64,000 bases of DNA from Lineus longissimus (GCF_910592395.1 NC_088325.1:4865501-4929500), one strand, 5' to 3'; positions 53,329 to 63,993 are shown, counted from the stretch's first letter. Made by a program: numbers and translations. The notes: a model not told the origin generated them from the letters alone.

Positions 53329-56300
53329 GGTCATGCCTTCGAGGTGAGGGCTGGTCATGACCCTGTTGCTAATATTACTCCCCCTCCGATACAAGCTTAT
53401 CTCACAACCTATCTCAATGGTTTGCCGACATCTTTCTTGTTGGACTCTGGTTCTGCTAGTACATTTCTGTCTTCAAAGGTGTACTACAAGATTCCTCAGA
53501 AAATTTCGTCCACCTCTTCAGAAGACTGGCATGCAGGTTCACATGGCTGATGGAGAAGCGTCACTTCACATCTTAGGGGAAGTTCACATGCCAGTTAGGG
53601 TTCATGATACCCAATTCACCTTCAAAATGTTTGTGTCGAAAATGGATCAGATGGATGGCCTCTGGGGCCTGGATTTCTGGCGACGCTTTGGGTGTGATCT
53701 GAAGATGATTTCTTCTGTTTTTGCCTTTAATGGAAAGGAGTATCCACTCGTCACTTGCCGGCATGATATTCTGCCACATTCTGTAGCCCTTTCTCAGTCG
53801 CTTTCCATCCAGCCAGGTTGTGAGGTAGTTGCATCTGCTATGTTGCATAGCGCGTTTCGTACAAAGCAGCATGCAACTTTGGAACCTAGTGGTCATTTCG
53901 TTCAGCAGTATGGAGTTATGCCAGCCAAGTCTGTCAGTGTCCAAAATAAGAAACGCAAAGGGACTGTTGTTCAATTTTATAATCCAACCGAGGAGGTTAT
54001 TTGTATCCCAAAAGGTACGACGGTTGGTTATATGTTTCCTGTTGGAGATGTCCAAGAGCAGGCGAATCACACGGCAGAGGGTGCTTGTCCTTCAGTGAAT
54101 GCTTGTGCTCCTCAGGCCTCTTCGCCTTCTTCACCTCCATCCTCCTTGAGTTCTGTCTCCTTGGTCGAGATGGAGGATAGGGTCCCTGATCATTTAGAGG
54201 ATCTTTATGCAAAATCAGCGGCAAATTTGACTGTGGAGGAAAAGAAGCAATTGGCAGCAGTTCTCAGCAAATACGGTGACACTTTCTCGACTTCACCAAT
54301 TGATATTGGGAAGACAGCTGTGATTGGACATAGTATAGACACAGGGGATGCCAAGCCTGTCAGAGTACCTTTACGGCGTCATGGATGGCGAAAGGAGCAG
54401 GAGATTGCAACTGCTGTGAAGGATGGTCTTCAGCGTGGAATCTTAGAGGAGTCCTCTAGTCCTTGGGCCAGTGCGCCTGTAATTGTCTTCAAAAAGGATG
54501 GGACGGCTCGCTTCTGCATAGATTTTCGTCGCGTCAACTCTCTAACTAAGGTGGATTCCTATCCAATTCCCCGCTTCGACCAATGTGTTGATTCTCTCTT
54601 TGGTAGCACTCATTTTTGCAGTTTGGATCTCCAGTCAGGCTACTGGCAGGTGCCGTTGAATTCCAAGGAGGATCAGGAGAAAACAGCTTTTCTCACTAAA
54701 TCTGGTGCTTACCATTTCACAGTACTACCATTCGGACTCTGTAATGCTCCGTCGACCTTCGAGCGTCTCATGGAGTCGGTCTTGCGTACCCTACAGTGGG
54801 ACAAATGCCTAGTGTATTTGGATGATGTCCTAGTATATGGTAGGTCGTTTTCTGAGACCCTGAACAACTTGGAGTTGGTTCTCACAGCTCTGCAGAAGGC
54901 TAACTTAAAGGTGAAACCCAGCAAATGTCTCCTGATGCAGGATTCAATTGAGTATCTTGGTCACGCCATCTCCAAGAAGGGCATATCACCTCTCTCAAGC
55001 AAAGTTGCTGTTGTCCAGAATTGGCCATCTCTGGCCAACGTTCCCCATGCCAAGCTCAAGACAGAAGTGAAGCGATTTCTCGGTTTAGTGTCGTATTATA
55101 GGCGTTTCATTCGCAATATGTCTCAGCTAGCAAGTCCTTTGTATGCATTGACAAAGGCCAATAGCCCATTGATTTGGACTTTAGAATGCGAGGAATCTTT
55201 CCTGCGCCTCAAAGCAGCCTTGACTTCTGCTCCGGTCTTGTCCTTCCCTGATGTCAAGGGTACCAACTTCGTACTTGACACGGATGCTTCGTCTAGTGGA
55301 ATTGGTTCTGTGCTCAGCCAGGTCCAGTCTGGCAATGAGACTGTCATTGGCTACTTCTCCAGGTTGCTCTCAGATACAGAACGCAATTATTGTATCACAA
55401 AGCGTGAGTTTCTTGCTGTTGTTAGGTCTGTGGAACACTTCAAGCCGTATCTTTATGGACAGCGATTCATGATTCGCACAGACAATGCCGCTGTCAGCCA
55501 CCTTCTCACTTTGACAGATTGCAATGAGCAAATTCAGCTGTGGCAGCTCTTCATGTCATCCTTTAAATACGATCTTGTCCATAGGCCAGGGAACAAACAC
55601 GTGAATGCGGACTTTATGAGCCGGATGCCTTGTTTACAATGTGGACGTGAGGATGAAGAACTGCCTGAAAAACCTTACAGTGGGAAGCCGCGCCGAGTTC
55701 ACAGGACCATACCATCAGACGTACCCCCCTGTCGTCACACTGCCGCTGATGACACTGCCATTGAGGATGCGGTCGAAGACTTGATGATTGCGTGTTATGC
55801 GGTCACAACACGTTCCAGGGCAAAGGCTGCTGCAGCAGAAAAGGAACAGGAGGCACCAGCTTTCCAACAGGACCAGTCTGCCTTTGAGTTCAAGGATGAT
55901 TGGCTCCATCTGATCAAGACAGCTCAACTTAGCGACCCCAATATCTCTCCTCTACTTCAACTAAAACTTGCCGATGCGGAGTACCCTACCTTCCGATCGA
56001 TATCAGCTGAAAGTCTCGGTGTGAAAGTCTTACGACAGCACTGGAGGAACCTTTTTGTTGATGGTGGGATTCTCTACAGGAAATTAGTTGTACCGGAGAA
56101 GGATACTAGGGTTCAATTGGTTTTGCCTCGCAACTTTCACGGTGAAGTACTACATCATCTGCATTCTGAACCAACAGCAGGTCATTTGGGCACGTATAAG
56201 ACGCAGGAGAGAGTGAAAGAACGCTTCTATTGGGTTGGTTGGCGGAAGGATGTGATGCGGTTTGTCACAAAGTGTCGCGCATGTAACATCAGGAAGAGAC

Positions 56301-56857
56301 CTCACAGACGGCAGCATACACCTCTGACGCAACAACTTTTCGGGGAGGCATTCGAGAGGATCAGCATAGACCTGATCGGTCCTCTCAAGGAGACACCAAG
56401 AGGCTATCGCTATGCAGTCACCATGGAGGATAACTTCACCAAGTGGGTGGAGGCTGCTCCCCTCAAAACGATGGAGACCGAAGAAATTTGTACAGCTATC
56501 ATTAGGGAGTTGGTGTCCAGGTTTGGTTGCATGTACCTGATCCATTCAGACCGTGGGGCTCAGTTCACATCAGAGCTTTATGCTTCGTTAATGCGGAAAC
56601 TGTCGGTTGATAGAACGCTCACTACAGCTAATCCGAAGAGCAACGGTTTGATTGAGAATTTTAACAAGGTCATCAAGTCGATCATGAAGACGTATGTCGA
56701 GGAACACAGGGAGAGTGTCGGGTCTTGGGACCTGATGTTGCCCATCTTCCTGATGGCATATCGTTCGTCGGTCCATTCCAGCACGGGCGAGACACCACAC
56801 TTCATGCTTACAGCCCGTGAAATGCGTCTGCCACTGGATCTCCTCTACAAGGCTCCG
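53329..56857 (+). pseudogene. Gypsy Pol: protease, RT, RNase H, truncated integrase
   Basis: The protease begins in the -1 frame relative to Gag (active site LLDSGSAS near 53440). Coding character then moves to the Gag frame at about 53495-53510, so a small indel has broken the protease. From there the frame is open to 56857. RT has FCIDFRRVN and YLDDVLVYG. RNase H starts around FVLDTDASSSG. The integrase has a zinc-binding HHCC domain (TKCRACN), catalytic D in ISIDLIGPL, D in IHSDRGAQFTS and E in NGLIENFNKV. The integrase C-terminal domain is lost, because a MITE follows LPLDLLYKAP. It cannot make a full integrase. Confidence 0.85.
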
Positions 56858-56987
56858 AGAATATATGTATTGTGGTGGTAGGAATGTAGGTAATTCTAAG
56901 CTATTTTAACAAAAGCCCTTACAGGCCTTTTTGTCTCAAATTAGCTTAGAAACCCCTAAGAACCAGACACCACAATACATATATTCT
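56858..56987. mobile_element. 130-bp MITE truncating the Gypsy integrase
   Basis: The 20-bp arms AGAATATATGTATTGTGGTG (56858-56877) and the exact complement CACCACAATACATATATTCT (56968-56987) bound a short AT-rich core. The core contains a second inverted pair (taagctattt / aaattagctta) and the palindrome aagcccttacaggcctt. A clear target-site duplication was not seen. Confidence 0.8.
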
Positions 56988-57345
56988 ATCATTCTTCAGT
57001 GAAGCGTTGCAGTGAAATGGTAAGGGAATACTAGAGTTCAATGGGTTAATGTAATCATGACTTACTGTATTCCAACAGAAAGTACACGTCAATAGCTTTC
57101 CAAGGATACATCATTGCAAATAACCATTGAGAAATGGCAGAGAAATGAACCATTGAAGTTCGCACATCTTGATAGTCCCAGCGTATTCCAATAAATGCTG
57201 TAGGCCTACAATACAGCTGTTACAGTGATTAATCATTGTTGCTTGAATCTATTTAAAATAATGTTGACAGTGTCTGCATGTACATGGTAACATATGTTAC
57301 CAAACAATACTCACGTCCCAAAGTATTACAAAAGTCTATTGTTCG

Positions 57346-57451
57346 TTAATGCGTTTATCCGACAGAATTTCCAGACATTATTTTAACGACCGCAAAAATA
57401 ATTTTCAGCGCTGAAAATATTTTCTAAAATTCTGTCGGATAAACGCATTAA
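57346..57451. mobile_element. 106-bp MITE with 25-bp perfect inverted repeats, TTAA ends
   Basis: The ends TTAATGCGTTTATCCGACAG and its complement are perfect over 25 bp. TTAA at both outer ends could be the target-site duplication of piggyBac-type elements, though it is also self-complementary. The core holds a small palindrome, tttcagcgctgaaa. No ORF. Confidence 0.7.
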
Positions 57452-57479
57452 GACACAATAGGCCTTTTCATGTTTTTGA

Positions 57480-57577
57480 CAAGCAAAAATAATTAATGAC
57501 TGCAACATCTGATATGGCCATTGTAATTTGCAAGCACAAATAATTAATGATTGCAACATCTGATATGGCCATTGTAC
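57480..57577 (+). repeat. Two tandem copies of a ~49-bp unit
   Basis: The unit caagcaaaaataattaatga plus tgcaacatctgatatggccattgta occurs twice with two or three substitutions (about 57480-57526 and 57531-57577). Confidence 0.75.
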
Positions 57578-58012
57578 AACTGAATATCACTATGGTTTAA
57601 AGGTAAATGTTATTCTAACGTCACACTTCCTCCATCTGGTGAGATTGTGCGTAACTGAAATCTTCATTCATCTTGCAGACAACCACTGGTAGGCCCTAGT
57701 TGACGACGACTGTGTCCATTCACATGTACCCTGGTGTGCCCTGGTGACACTGAGTTGTTCAGTTCTTCATGAGCTAGGTGATGACGTCATGGGCGGGAAT
57801 TTTTGAACTACCGGTAGTCAAAGATACATGTAATTCTGCTTAAAGGGATTAGATGCGGTGGTTTATCTGTGTAGTAAGGGGAATGATGTACCAGTTTGAC
57901 ACCATGTGGCGCCACCTGTAGTATTTCTATTTACTGTGTAACCAAGTGGTTTTTAGAGGTCTTAATTTTGCCTGGTAAAATGTAACATAATTTTACTAGT
58001 AAATAAATAGAA
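57578..58012. other. Left flank of Polinton lineage-B copy
   Basis: No gene is supported. The membrane-protein gene that precedes the capsid gene in the 18-20 kb copy is not present here, so the element is truncated or starts within this stretch. Confidence 0.4.
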
Positions 58013-59272
58013 ATGGCAACAGGATATTTATTAAATACTGAAAGGGCACATAAGATTCCACTTGGTTTGAAAGCTGAGAGGCAGCATCATATCATTACTC
58101 ATAACCCATCATCTGCTAACCCCAAAGAAACACTGTATGTTAGAATACCGGCATTGCGAGAGAATACATTCTTTGTACCTAAATCTCTTTATCTGTCTGC
58201 TGATGTAACCATTTCTGGTGATTCTAAAAATAGTGTTGTAAATAATCTTGGTAGAAACCTGATTTCAAAGATGGTGGTTAAGTGGGGAACAGAGCAGATA
58301 TTTGACCTTGACGAATACAGTCATTATTCTACATTTAAAGATTAAAGATGGTTTACAGAAGAAGAAAGAAATGATAGAGATTTTCAGGGTATTCAGTCAA
58401 AAAATCTTAGAGAATTAAGATCAGGAGTCTCTGAAGCTGATGTCACTGGAGAAACAGCTAATGAAAAGACTTTAAAGAAAGTGTTTGACAAGAAGTACAA
58501 AATACCATTAGATTTTGAACTATTCCATTATCATGCTCCATTTTACAAGTTTCCAATTCAAGAAGATGTGATTATTGAAATAACTTCAGCACCAAAGGAG
58601 GAAATCATAGTCACCACAAACACAGCTAGCATGGGCTACAAACTAGAGAATATTTGTTTTGAATATGATACCGTAACCAACAAAATGATTGCTAGTCAAT
58701 TGAGTAACAAGTACAATTCTGGATTCTCAATATTTTATGATTGGGTAGACCATTTTAAGACAGTCAATGTTACTGCTAATGAAACACTAATTAATGAGAA
58801 CATCAACTTTCCAAGAATGTCTATTAAAGGATTATTATTACTATTTGTGTCTGACTATGTAGATGGAGCTAGAGATTCAGAGAAGTTTGAAAACCCTAAC
58901 ATAAGTAAAGTGCAGATCACAATAGAGGGTGTTGCCAATCAGGTGTTCCCAGAAGGAATGAGAATGATGGATCAATGGGAGGAGATCAAGAAACATTTTA
59001 TGTCTGAAGATTTGAAGAAAACTCATGACTGTAACATGACCATGGAAAAATACTATGGTGATTCTAATCACTATGGTTTATGGTTGGACCTGAGAACTTC
59101 TGAGGATAATCGCCTTCACGGATCAGGAAAGAAGCTCCAGAACACAAAAGATGGTATTCAATTATCTATTACAAAGAAATCTGGAAAGGGACCATACAAA
59201 ATGCACATATTCGAGGTTTCTGACGCCCAGGTAAACATCCAGAATTCTCAGATTGCTTCACTCCAGCACTGA
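58013..59272 (+). pseudogene. Lineage-B major capsid protein, one in-frame stop
   Basis: From ATG 58013 the frame is open for 110 codons, meets TAA at 58343-58345, and continues in the same frame to 59272 (about 419 codons in all). The N-terminus (GLKAERQHHIITHNP, YVRIPAL) is shared with the relic at 20806. A later region holds INENINFPRMSIKGLLLLF. These patterns are known to me from capsid-type genes of invertebrate Polinton-like elements and differ from the lineage-A capsid. By length and gene neighbourhood it should be the double-jelly-roll major capsid protein. The stop is the only lesion and could be read-through, mutation or sequencing error. Confidence 0.75.
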
Positions 59273-59350
59273 GGTGCTGCAAGAACAAAGTTCGCTCCAA
59301 CACTGAATACTAGATAAATGAGTTTTACTAGTGATTTTCTAAGTAATTAA

Positions 59351-59587
59351 ATGGATACACCAGGAAAGAAAGATATCATAAATACACTGTATCAAAGTTT
59401 ACTGTTGGCATCAACAACAATTGGTTACTCTATGTTACTGAAAAGGTTCTTGAGAATCAATATTGGTCCCCCAAGTCAGGCCGACCTAGAGGAAATTCTT
59501 AAACTGGGAGGAACTGTAGCTATTAGTAATGGAACATTAGAGTACCTTTACGATCAAGGAATCCTACCCAGAAATATTATGAAGTAA
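59351..59587 (+). CDS. Small membrane-type protein of lineage B
   Basis: 78 residues, intact, between capsid and penton-type genes on the same strand. A moderately hydrophobic segment (LLLASTTIGYSMLLKRFL) near residues 17-34 could be a single membrane or amphipathic helix; the rest is soluble-looking. Function unknown; by position probably a virion or assembly protein. Confidence 0.6.
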   Translation: MDTPGKKDIINTLYQSLLLASTTIGYSMLLKRFLRINIGPPSQADLEEILKLGGTVAISNGTLEYLYDQGILPRNIMK

Positions 59588-59644
59588 GAATAATTTACTT
59601 ATTTGATAAAAGGTAAATTTGAAAACGAAAATTTGCTTAAGTAA

Positions 59645-60412
59645 ATGATTACTGTAATGAACATAGATTCAAGTGACTATCCAGATCAGAGTTCAAGTGA
59701 TTTAACAGTCAATCTCAAGACTGAAATTCAGGATGCATGTAGCATCACTTTAACTTTTGCAGTAATACCTTGTACATTCTACAACATAAGTGCAGCCAGG
59801 GAGAATAACCGAATCAAAGTTAAGGGTTTTGATGTGGCAGAGATTACGCTACCAGATGGTCTCTATGACCTACAGAGCTTTTCAAAAGTATTTGCGGATA
59901 AGTTGAAAGAAAATAGTATGAGTAGAGGTGCTGTCAGATTTGACCTTGAAGAACCAACAGGTAAGGCCATCTTACACTTCCTAAAGAGAAAAAATGAGGC
60001 GCATTATCAGATCTATTTTATTGGTAAAAATTATGAATTATTTGGCATGAAATCAGAATGGCCTTACCCTTTAGACAATAAAAGTAAGGATGATGTTGTA
60101 AGCGAGAAACCCATCAATTTTAGACCAATTAACCATTTTGTTTTTCACTGTGACATAATCGAATCTAATAGTGTATTAAGTAATGGTGAAGCATCTGATG
60201 TGCTAACCACAAGACCAATAAAGGAAGCTAATTTTGGGGATTTAATAGCATACACATTTGAGAAACCAATAGCAATTCCCTGTAAACCAAGATTCAATAA
60301 GCTGAATATTCGCTTAACTGATGAAAAAGGTGAAATCATCGATCTTAATGGTCATAATGTACAGTACCAATTGGTATTAACTCGAGCTATGCTCTCAGGG
60401 ACACATCATTGA
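59645..60412 (+). CDS. Penton-type minor capsid protein (single jelly roll), lineage B
   Basis: 255 residues, intact. It starts with ITVMNIDSSDYPDQSSSDL and SITLTFAVIPCTFYNI. The middle has LPDGLYDLQSFSKVF. The C-terminal strand block holds KLNIRLTDEKGEIIDLNG and LVLTRAML. The C-terminal pattern of a strand, D/E-rich turn, strand and G-rich loop is typical of Polinton minor capsid (penton) proteins at fivefold vertices. It lies two genes after the capsid gene. No equivalent was found in lineage A. Confidence 0.75.
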   Translation: MITVMNIDSSDYPDQSSSDLTVNLKTEIQDACSITLTFAVIPCTFYNISAARENNRIKVKGFDVAEITLPDGLYDLQSFSKVFADKLKENSMSRGAVRFDLEEPTGKAILHFLKRKNEAHYQIYFIGKNYELFGMKSEWPYPLDNKSKDDVVSEKPINFRPINHFVFHCDIIESNSVLSNGEASDVLTTRPIKEANFGDLIAYTFEKPIAIPCKPRFNKLNIRLTDEKGEIIDLNGHNVQYQLVLTRAMLSGTHH

Positions 60413-60434
60413 AATTAAAATTCATTGGAATTAA

Positions 60435-60893
60435 ATGGCTGGCATTGGCATGTTATTTGGATCTGCAATAATCAATGGATTAGCATTCACTGGATCCGGT
60501 TACCTTTTTAAAAAACTAGACAAGAATGGTTATGAGACTGAAGTGAAAAGACATGATTTGGCTCAGGAGCAATTACAAAAAGCTTCAACCGAATGGGAGG
60601 AGCATAGGAAAAGTACCATTGACTTTGTTAATCTTGAATTAAAGAGAGAAAGAGACGCTTCTATTGATTTTAACAATACTGATTCAGCACTTACTGTTTA
60701 CAATCATTTACATCCAGAAAGAACTATTGTACTACCTCAGCGACCACAATTAAGTGATTACTACCAACCTAGTGATGAAATGAAGAAATACGAGTACCTA
60801 TGGATTATCCTAGGACTTAGTGGTTTAGGGTTAATAATTTATTATTTTACTAGGGTTAGAAAGACTAAGACAACTGATCGGACACAGTCCTGA
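60435..60893 (+). CDS. Membrane protein of lineage B, coiled-coil and C-terminal TM
   Basis: 152 residues, intact, 22 nt after the penton-type gene. An N-terminal hydrophobic Gly-rich segment (GMLFGSAIINGLAFTGSGYL) is followed by a charged helical region (residues ~30-80). A short Pro/Tyr-rich linker and a C-terminal membrane segment (YLWIILGLSGLGLIIYYF) with basic tail complete it. Likely a virion or assembly membrane protein. Its stop lies 15 bp from that of the convergent ATPase gene. Confidence 0.65.
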   Translation: MAGIGMLFGSAIINGLAFTGSGYLFKKLDKNGYETEVKRHDLAQEQLQKASTEWEEHRKSTIDFVNLELKRERDASIDFNNTDSALTVYNHLHPERTIVLPQRPQLSDYYQPSDEMKKYEYLWIILGLSGLGLIIYYFTRVRKTKTTDRTQS

Positions 60894-60908
60894 TGATGAG
60901 AAGCGGGA

Positions 60909-61529
60909 CTAAGATTTTTGATGGGAAAGAGTAAATCCAAATGGATGTTGTAGTCTAATGATCAGTTTTGATCCTTTTTTCATCTTAAGTTCTTCTATGT
61001 AGTACTGTCTTTTCTCCTTAGGAATAACACTGTTTTCTTCTAAGGCATCTTTCATGGCTGATTCATCCTTATTAAAAAATAATACTAAAATTCTTATGTT
61101 CTCTCTGTAGTCCTTGACAACTGAATTGTACTTCTGAACTAGTAACCAAACAGTGAGATTGTAGTGCCTGCCGGAAAAGGCAAGATTACATAACTCGGAC
61201 ACCTTCTTTTTTGTGTCTCTCAAATTAGCACAGTCATCAATGAGGAATAATGTGTTAGAACCAGCAAAGGTCAGAGTAGCAAACTGAAGCACAAGGTCCA
61301 AATTACTGGCCACAGCTTCGGGATTAACTATGTAGACGTTCTTGTCTTGGTAAATCCATTTCCTTTCATATGTCTTATTGTTGAAATATGTTGGACAGAA
61401 AATTACTATGTTCTGGAACTTGTGCCGATACTCCTTTTCTAAGAGGTCAAGGGCAAAATATGTCTTACCACAATTGGTAACACCAGAAATTAACATATTG
61501 TGTGGCTCGTAAATAAATACTTCACTCAT
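60909..61529 (-). CDS. Packaging ATPase (A32/FtsK-HerA type), lineage B
   Basis: 206 residues, intact. Walker A is GVTNCGKT near residue 16 and Walker B is LFLIDDC near residue 95; WLLVQKYN near residue 130 is the sensor region. Sequence outside the motifs differs strongly from the lineage-A ATPase. It is the only minus-strand gene of the element. It converges on the membrane-protein gene and diverges from integrase, whose ATG is four bases away. Confidence 0.85.
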   Translation of the reverse strand: MSEVFIYEPHNMLISGVTNCGKTYFALDLLEKEYRHKFQNIVIFCPTYFNNKTYERKWIYQDKNVYIVNPEAVASNLDLVLQFATLTFAGSNTLFLIDDCANLRDTKKKVSELCNLAFSGRHYNLTVWLLVQKYNSVVKDYRENIRILVLFFNKDESAMKDALEENSVIPKEKRQYYIEELKMKKGSKLIIRLQHPFGFTLSHQKS

Positions 61530-61533
61530 TTAA

Positions 61534-62685
61534 ATGAATGTAAAGGATGACACACAGCAGTATCTAAGGGATTTGTACTACAACCCCGAGAGTCCCGTGG
61601 CTTACAGTTCTTTGAGTAAAATCTGGAAACAGGTCAAGGAAGATATGACTTCGTCACGAGAGCAGAGCACAACTTCGTTGTTAGGGACAAAGTCCCGCTC
61701 AGGAAAACTTATTAAAAAAAAAGAAGTGAAAGAATTTCTAGAAACACTACCAACTCACCAACTACACAAACCGGCCATTAAGAAATTCACCTTCAGGAAG
61801 ACAATGGTATCGTACATCGATCAACAATGGCAAGCAGATCTGGTTGACATGCAAAAATTTGAGAAACAGAATAAGGGTTTCAGATTCATTTTAACAGTCA
61901 TAGATCTATTTAGTCGTTTTTCTTGGGCTCTAGCAGTTAAGAGTAAGAGGGGAGAAAAAATCAGAGATGCATTCAAATTGATTTTCAGAGAAGCAAAACC
62001 AACGAAAATCCAGTTTGATGACGGTAAAGAATTTTACAACAAACACTTCAAGGAACTCTTAACAGAAAATGACATAGAATGGTTCTCCACAAAATCTGAT
62101 AAGAAGGCAGCAGTAGTAGAGAGATTTAATAGAACCCTTAAAGAAAAAATGTGGCGTTATTTCACCGTTAAGGAGACTGACAAGTGGATTGACGTTCTGG
62201 ATGACCTGGTCAGCGGCTACAATAACACATTTCACTCATCAATAGGTATGAAACCTGTAGACGCCAGAAAGATGGAAAACGAAGGAACAGTGTGGTACAA
62301 TCTTTACGGTCTTCACCTCAAAGAGACATTTGGTGATCCAAAGTACAAAGTAGGTGACAGTGTAAGAATTTCAAAGTACAAGTCCATTTTCGGTAAAGGT
62401 TACATGCCCAACTACACTGAGGAGGTGTTCCAAATCAAACAGATCATATTTACTCACCCTATCGTCTACCAGCTTGAGGATTACCACAAAGAAGAAATTC
62501 AAGGATATTTCTATGAAGAGGAATTGAGCTATGTTCCTAATCCTGACCAGCTAGAGTACAAGATCGAGAAAATCCTAAGGTACAAGACCAGTAAAGGCAA
62601 GAAATACGGATTAGTGAAGTGGAAGGGTTACAGTGATAAGTTCAATGAATGGTTACCAGTTTCTGATATCAAATCATTGAAATGA
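61534..62685 (+). CDS. Chromodomain integrase, lineage B, intact
   Basis: 383 residues with no lesion. An N-terminal region (YLRDLYYNPESPVAYSSL) is followed by the catalytic core with D in WQADLVDMQ, D in IQFDDGKEFYN and E in AVVERFNRTLKE. The C-terminal chromodomain contains YGLVKWKGYSDKFNEWLP. The N-terminal linker is longer and more charged than in lineage A. It is expected to insert the linear element, with chromodomain targeting. Because it is intact, it suggests recent activity of this lineage. Confidence 0.92.
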   Translation: MNVKDDTQQYLRDLYYNPESPVAYSSLSKIWKQVKEDMTSSREQSTTSLLGTKSRSGKLIKKKEVKEFLETLPTHQLHKPAIKKFTFRKTMVSYIDQQWQADLVDMQKFEKQNKGFRFILTVIDLFSRFSWALAVKSKRGEKIRDAFKLIFREAKPTKIQFDDGKEFYNKHFKELLTENDIEWFSTKSDKKAAVVERFNRTLKEKMWRYFTVKETDKWIDVLDDLVSGYNNTFHSSIGMKPVDARKMENEGTVWYNLYGLHLKETFGDPKYKVGDSVRISKYKSIFGKGYMPNYTEEVFQIKQIIFTHPIVYQLEDYHKEEIQGYFYEEELSYVPNPDQLEYKIEKILRYKTSKGKKYGLVKWKGYSDKFNEWLPVSDIKSLK

Positions 62686-62772
62686 AATAAAGTCTCTAAA
62701 GTGACTTAAGTCACAAGAACAAGTTCGAAAAACGTAATTTAAAAAAAAATGTCCTACTAAATAAAGAAAGAA

Positions 62773-63993
62773 ATGGATGGAGCAATATTTGATAAACAAA
62801 ATGGTATGATGAATCAAAATGGTATGATGAATCAGAATAATATGATGAATCATGATAATATGATGAATCAAAATATTCAGAAGTTTTTGTATTATTTGCA
62901 TCAAAATAATATGTTAAATCAAAATCTGATAAATCAGATTATGTTAAATCAAAATATGATAAATCAGTTTATCTTAAATCAAAACATGGAAAATCAAAAT
63001 ATGATAAATCAGAATAATATGATGAATCAAAATATGGAAAATCAAAATATGATAAATCAGAATAATATGATGAATCAAAACATGGAAAATCAACCTACAA
63101 TTTATTGTGTTAAGTGCTGTGAAAAGAAACCTGAAATTAATTTTGAAAAGAACAGGCGTAATAAACTACTTGATTACTGTAAAGAATGTGGTTCAAGTAA
63201 AACCAAGAAATGTGGTAAATGTTATGAAAATAAATTACTAAGTGATGGTGAATTTGGTAAAGACGGAAATAGAGGTAACTGCAGATCATGTTTTAACTCA
63301 TATTACAAAAATGATTACCTTGACCAAAATGGTAATAGAGACAGACACAAAATTAGAGTTGGTCTAAACCGCATTTCTAAGGGAGAGTGTAATCGAGCTC
63401 TGCTCTCAGGACGAAGTCCGACTAGGACAAGGTCCAGAGAGCAAAGCTCGACCGGTAATTCATCATTCAATCTAGGATGTACAGACAGTTTCTTCTCACA
63501 GTGGTTAAAGTACCAGAGGAGTCTATCTCCAATAGGACAAAGTCCCGAGAACAGAGTTCGAATAGTAGAAGAAGAGTTGGATCATGTCTTACCAATCAAG
63601 GAATTCAAAGATAAACCTGAACTGTGCTTTGCTTGGTTTAACATTAGACCAATGGAAAAGACAGAAAACAGACAGAAGAGTGCTAAAGTAGACTACACAC
63701 TATTTAAGGATCAATTGGATAGGTCAATGGATTTCATGGTAAAAATGAGAAGTGAAAACTGGTTTGTCTTTCGAGACCAGGATGTAATACCAAATTGGAA
63801 AATAGTGATATCACAGCATTTCGGGGATTATCTTCGTGATGAAAATATGATTCTGCTTGATAGATTATCGAATTTAAATAATAACATGAGAATGAACCAG
63901 AACATTAACATATGTAGTCAGACAGAAATCATAAACGAGATGATTAAGTTGAATAATAGACTTGAAAGAAATTTACTCTTTGCAGTGAATTGA
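62773..63993 (+). CDS. Zn-finger/HNH-like nuclease with Asn-Met-Gln repeat N-terminus
   Basis: 406 residues. Residues ~10-110 are repeated MMNQN, MINQN and MENQN units (low complexity, encoded by near-identical codon repeats, so probably expanded at DNA level). Residues ~115-180 carry CxxC pairs (CVKC, CKEC, CGKC, CRSC) forming zinc-ribbon-like modules. A C-terminal block LDHVLPIKEF followed by CFAWFNIRPM is the HNH pattern: catalytic His after Asp, then a conserved Asn. A homing- or resolution-type endonuclease is suggested. The gene follows integrase by 87 nt and ends seven bases before the window edge. Confidence 0.6.
   Translation: MDGAIFDKQNGMMNQNGMMNQNNMMNHDNMMNQNIQKFLYYLHQNNMLNQNLINQIMLNQNMINQFILNQNMENQNMINQNNMMNQNMENQNMINQNNMMNQNMENQPTIYCVKCCEKKPEINFEKNRRNKLLDYCKECGSSKTKKCGKCYENKLLSDGEFGKDGNRGNCRSCFNSYYKNDYLDQNGNRDRHKIRVGLNRISKGECNRALLSGRSPTRTRSREQSSTGNSSFNLGCTDSFFSQWLKYQRSLSPIGQSPENRVRIVEEELDHVLPIKEFKDKPELCFAWFNIRPMEKTENRQKSAKVDYTLFKDQLDRSMDFMVKMRSENWFVFRDQDVIPNWKIVISQHFGDYLRDENMILLDRLSNLNNNMRMNQNINICSQTEIINEMIKLNNRLERNLLFAVN

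Larger units (their letters stand above)
51446..56857 (+). mobile_element. Gypsy (Metaviridae-type) retrotransposon, truncated, no LTRs seen
   Basis: Gag with a CCHC zinc knuckle is followed by protease, reverse transcriptase, RNase H and a DDE integrase in the Gypsy order (integrase last). The 3' end is replaced by a MITE at 56858, inside the integrase. No long direct repeats that could be LTRs were recognised on either side. The protease is frameshifted. The copy is therefore defective, though most of the reading frame is still open. Confidence 0.85.

Noticed and set aside
53573-54070. 165-codon minus-strand ORF within Gypsy pol
   Set aside because: Antisense of the protease-RT region without any motif.
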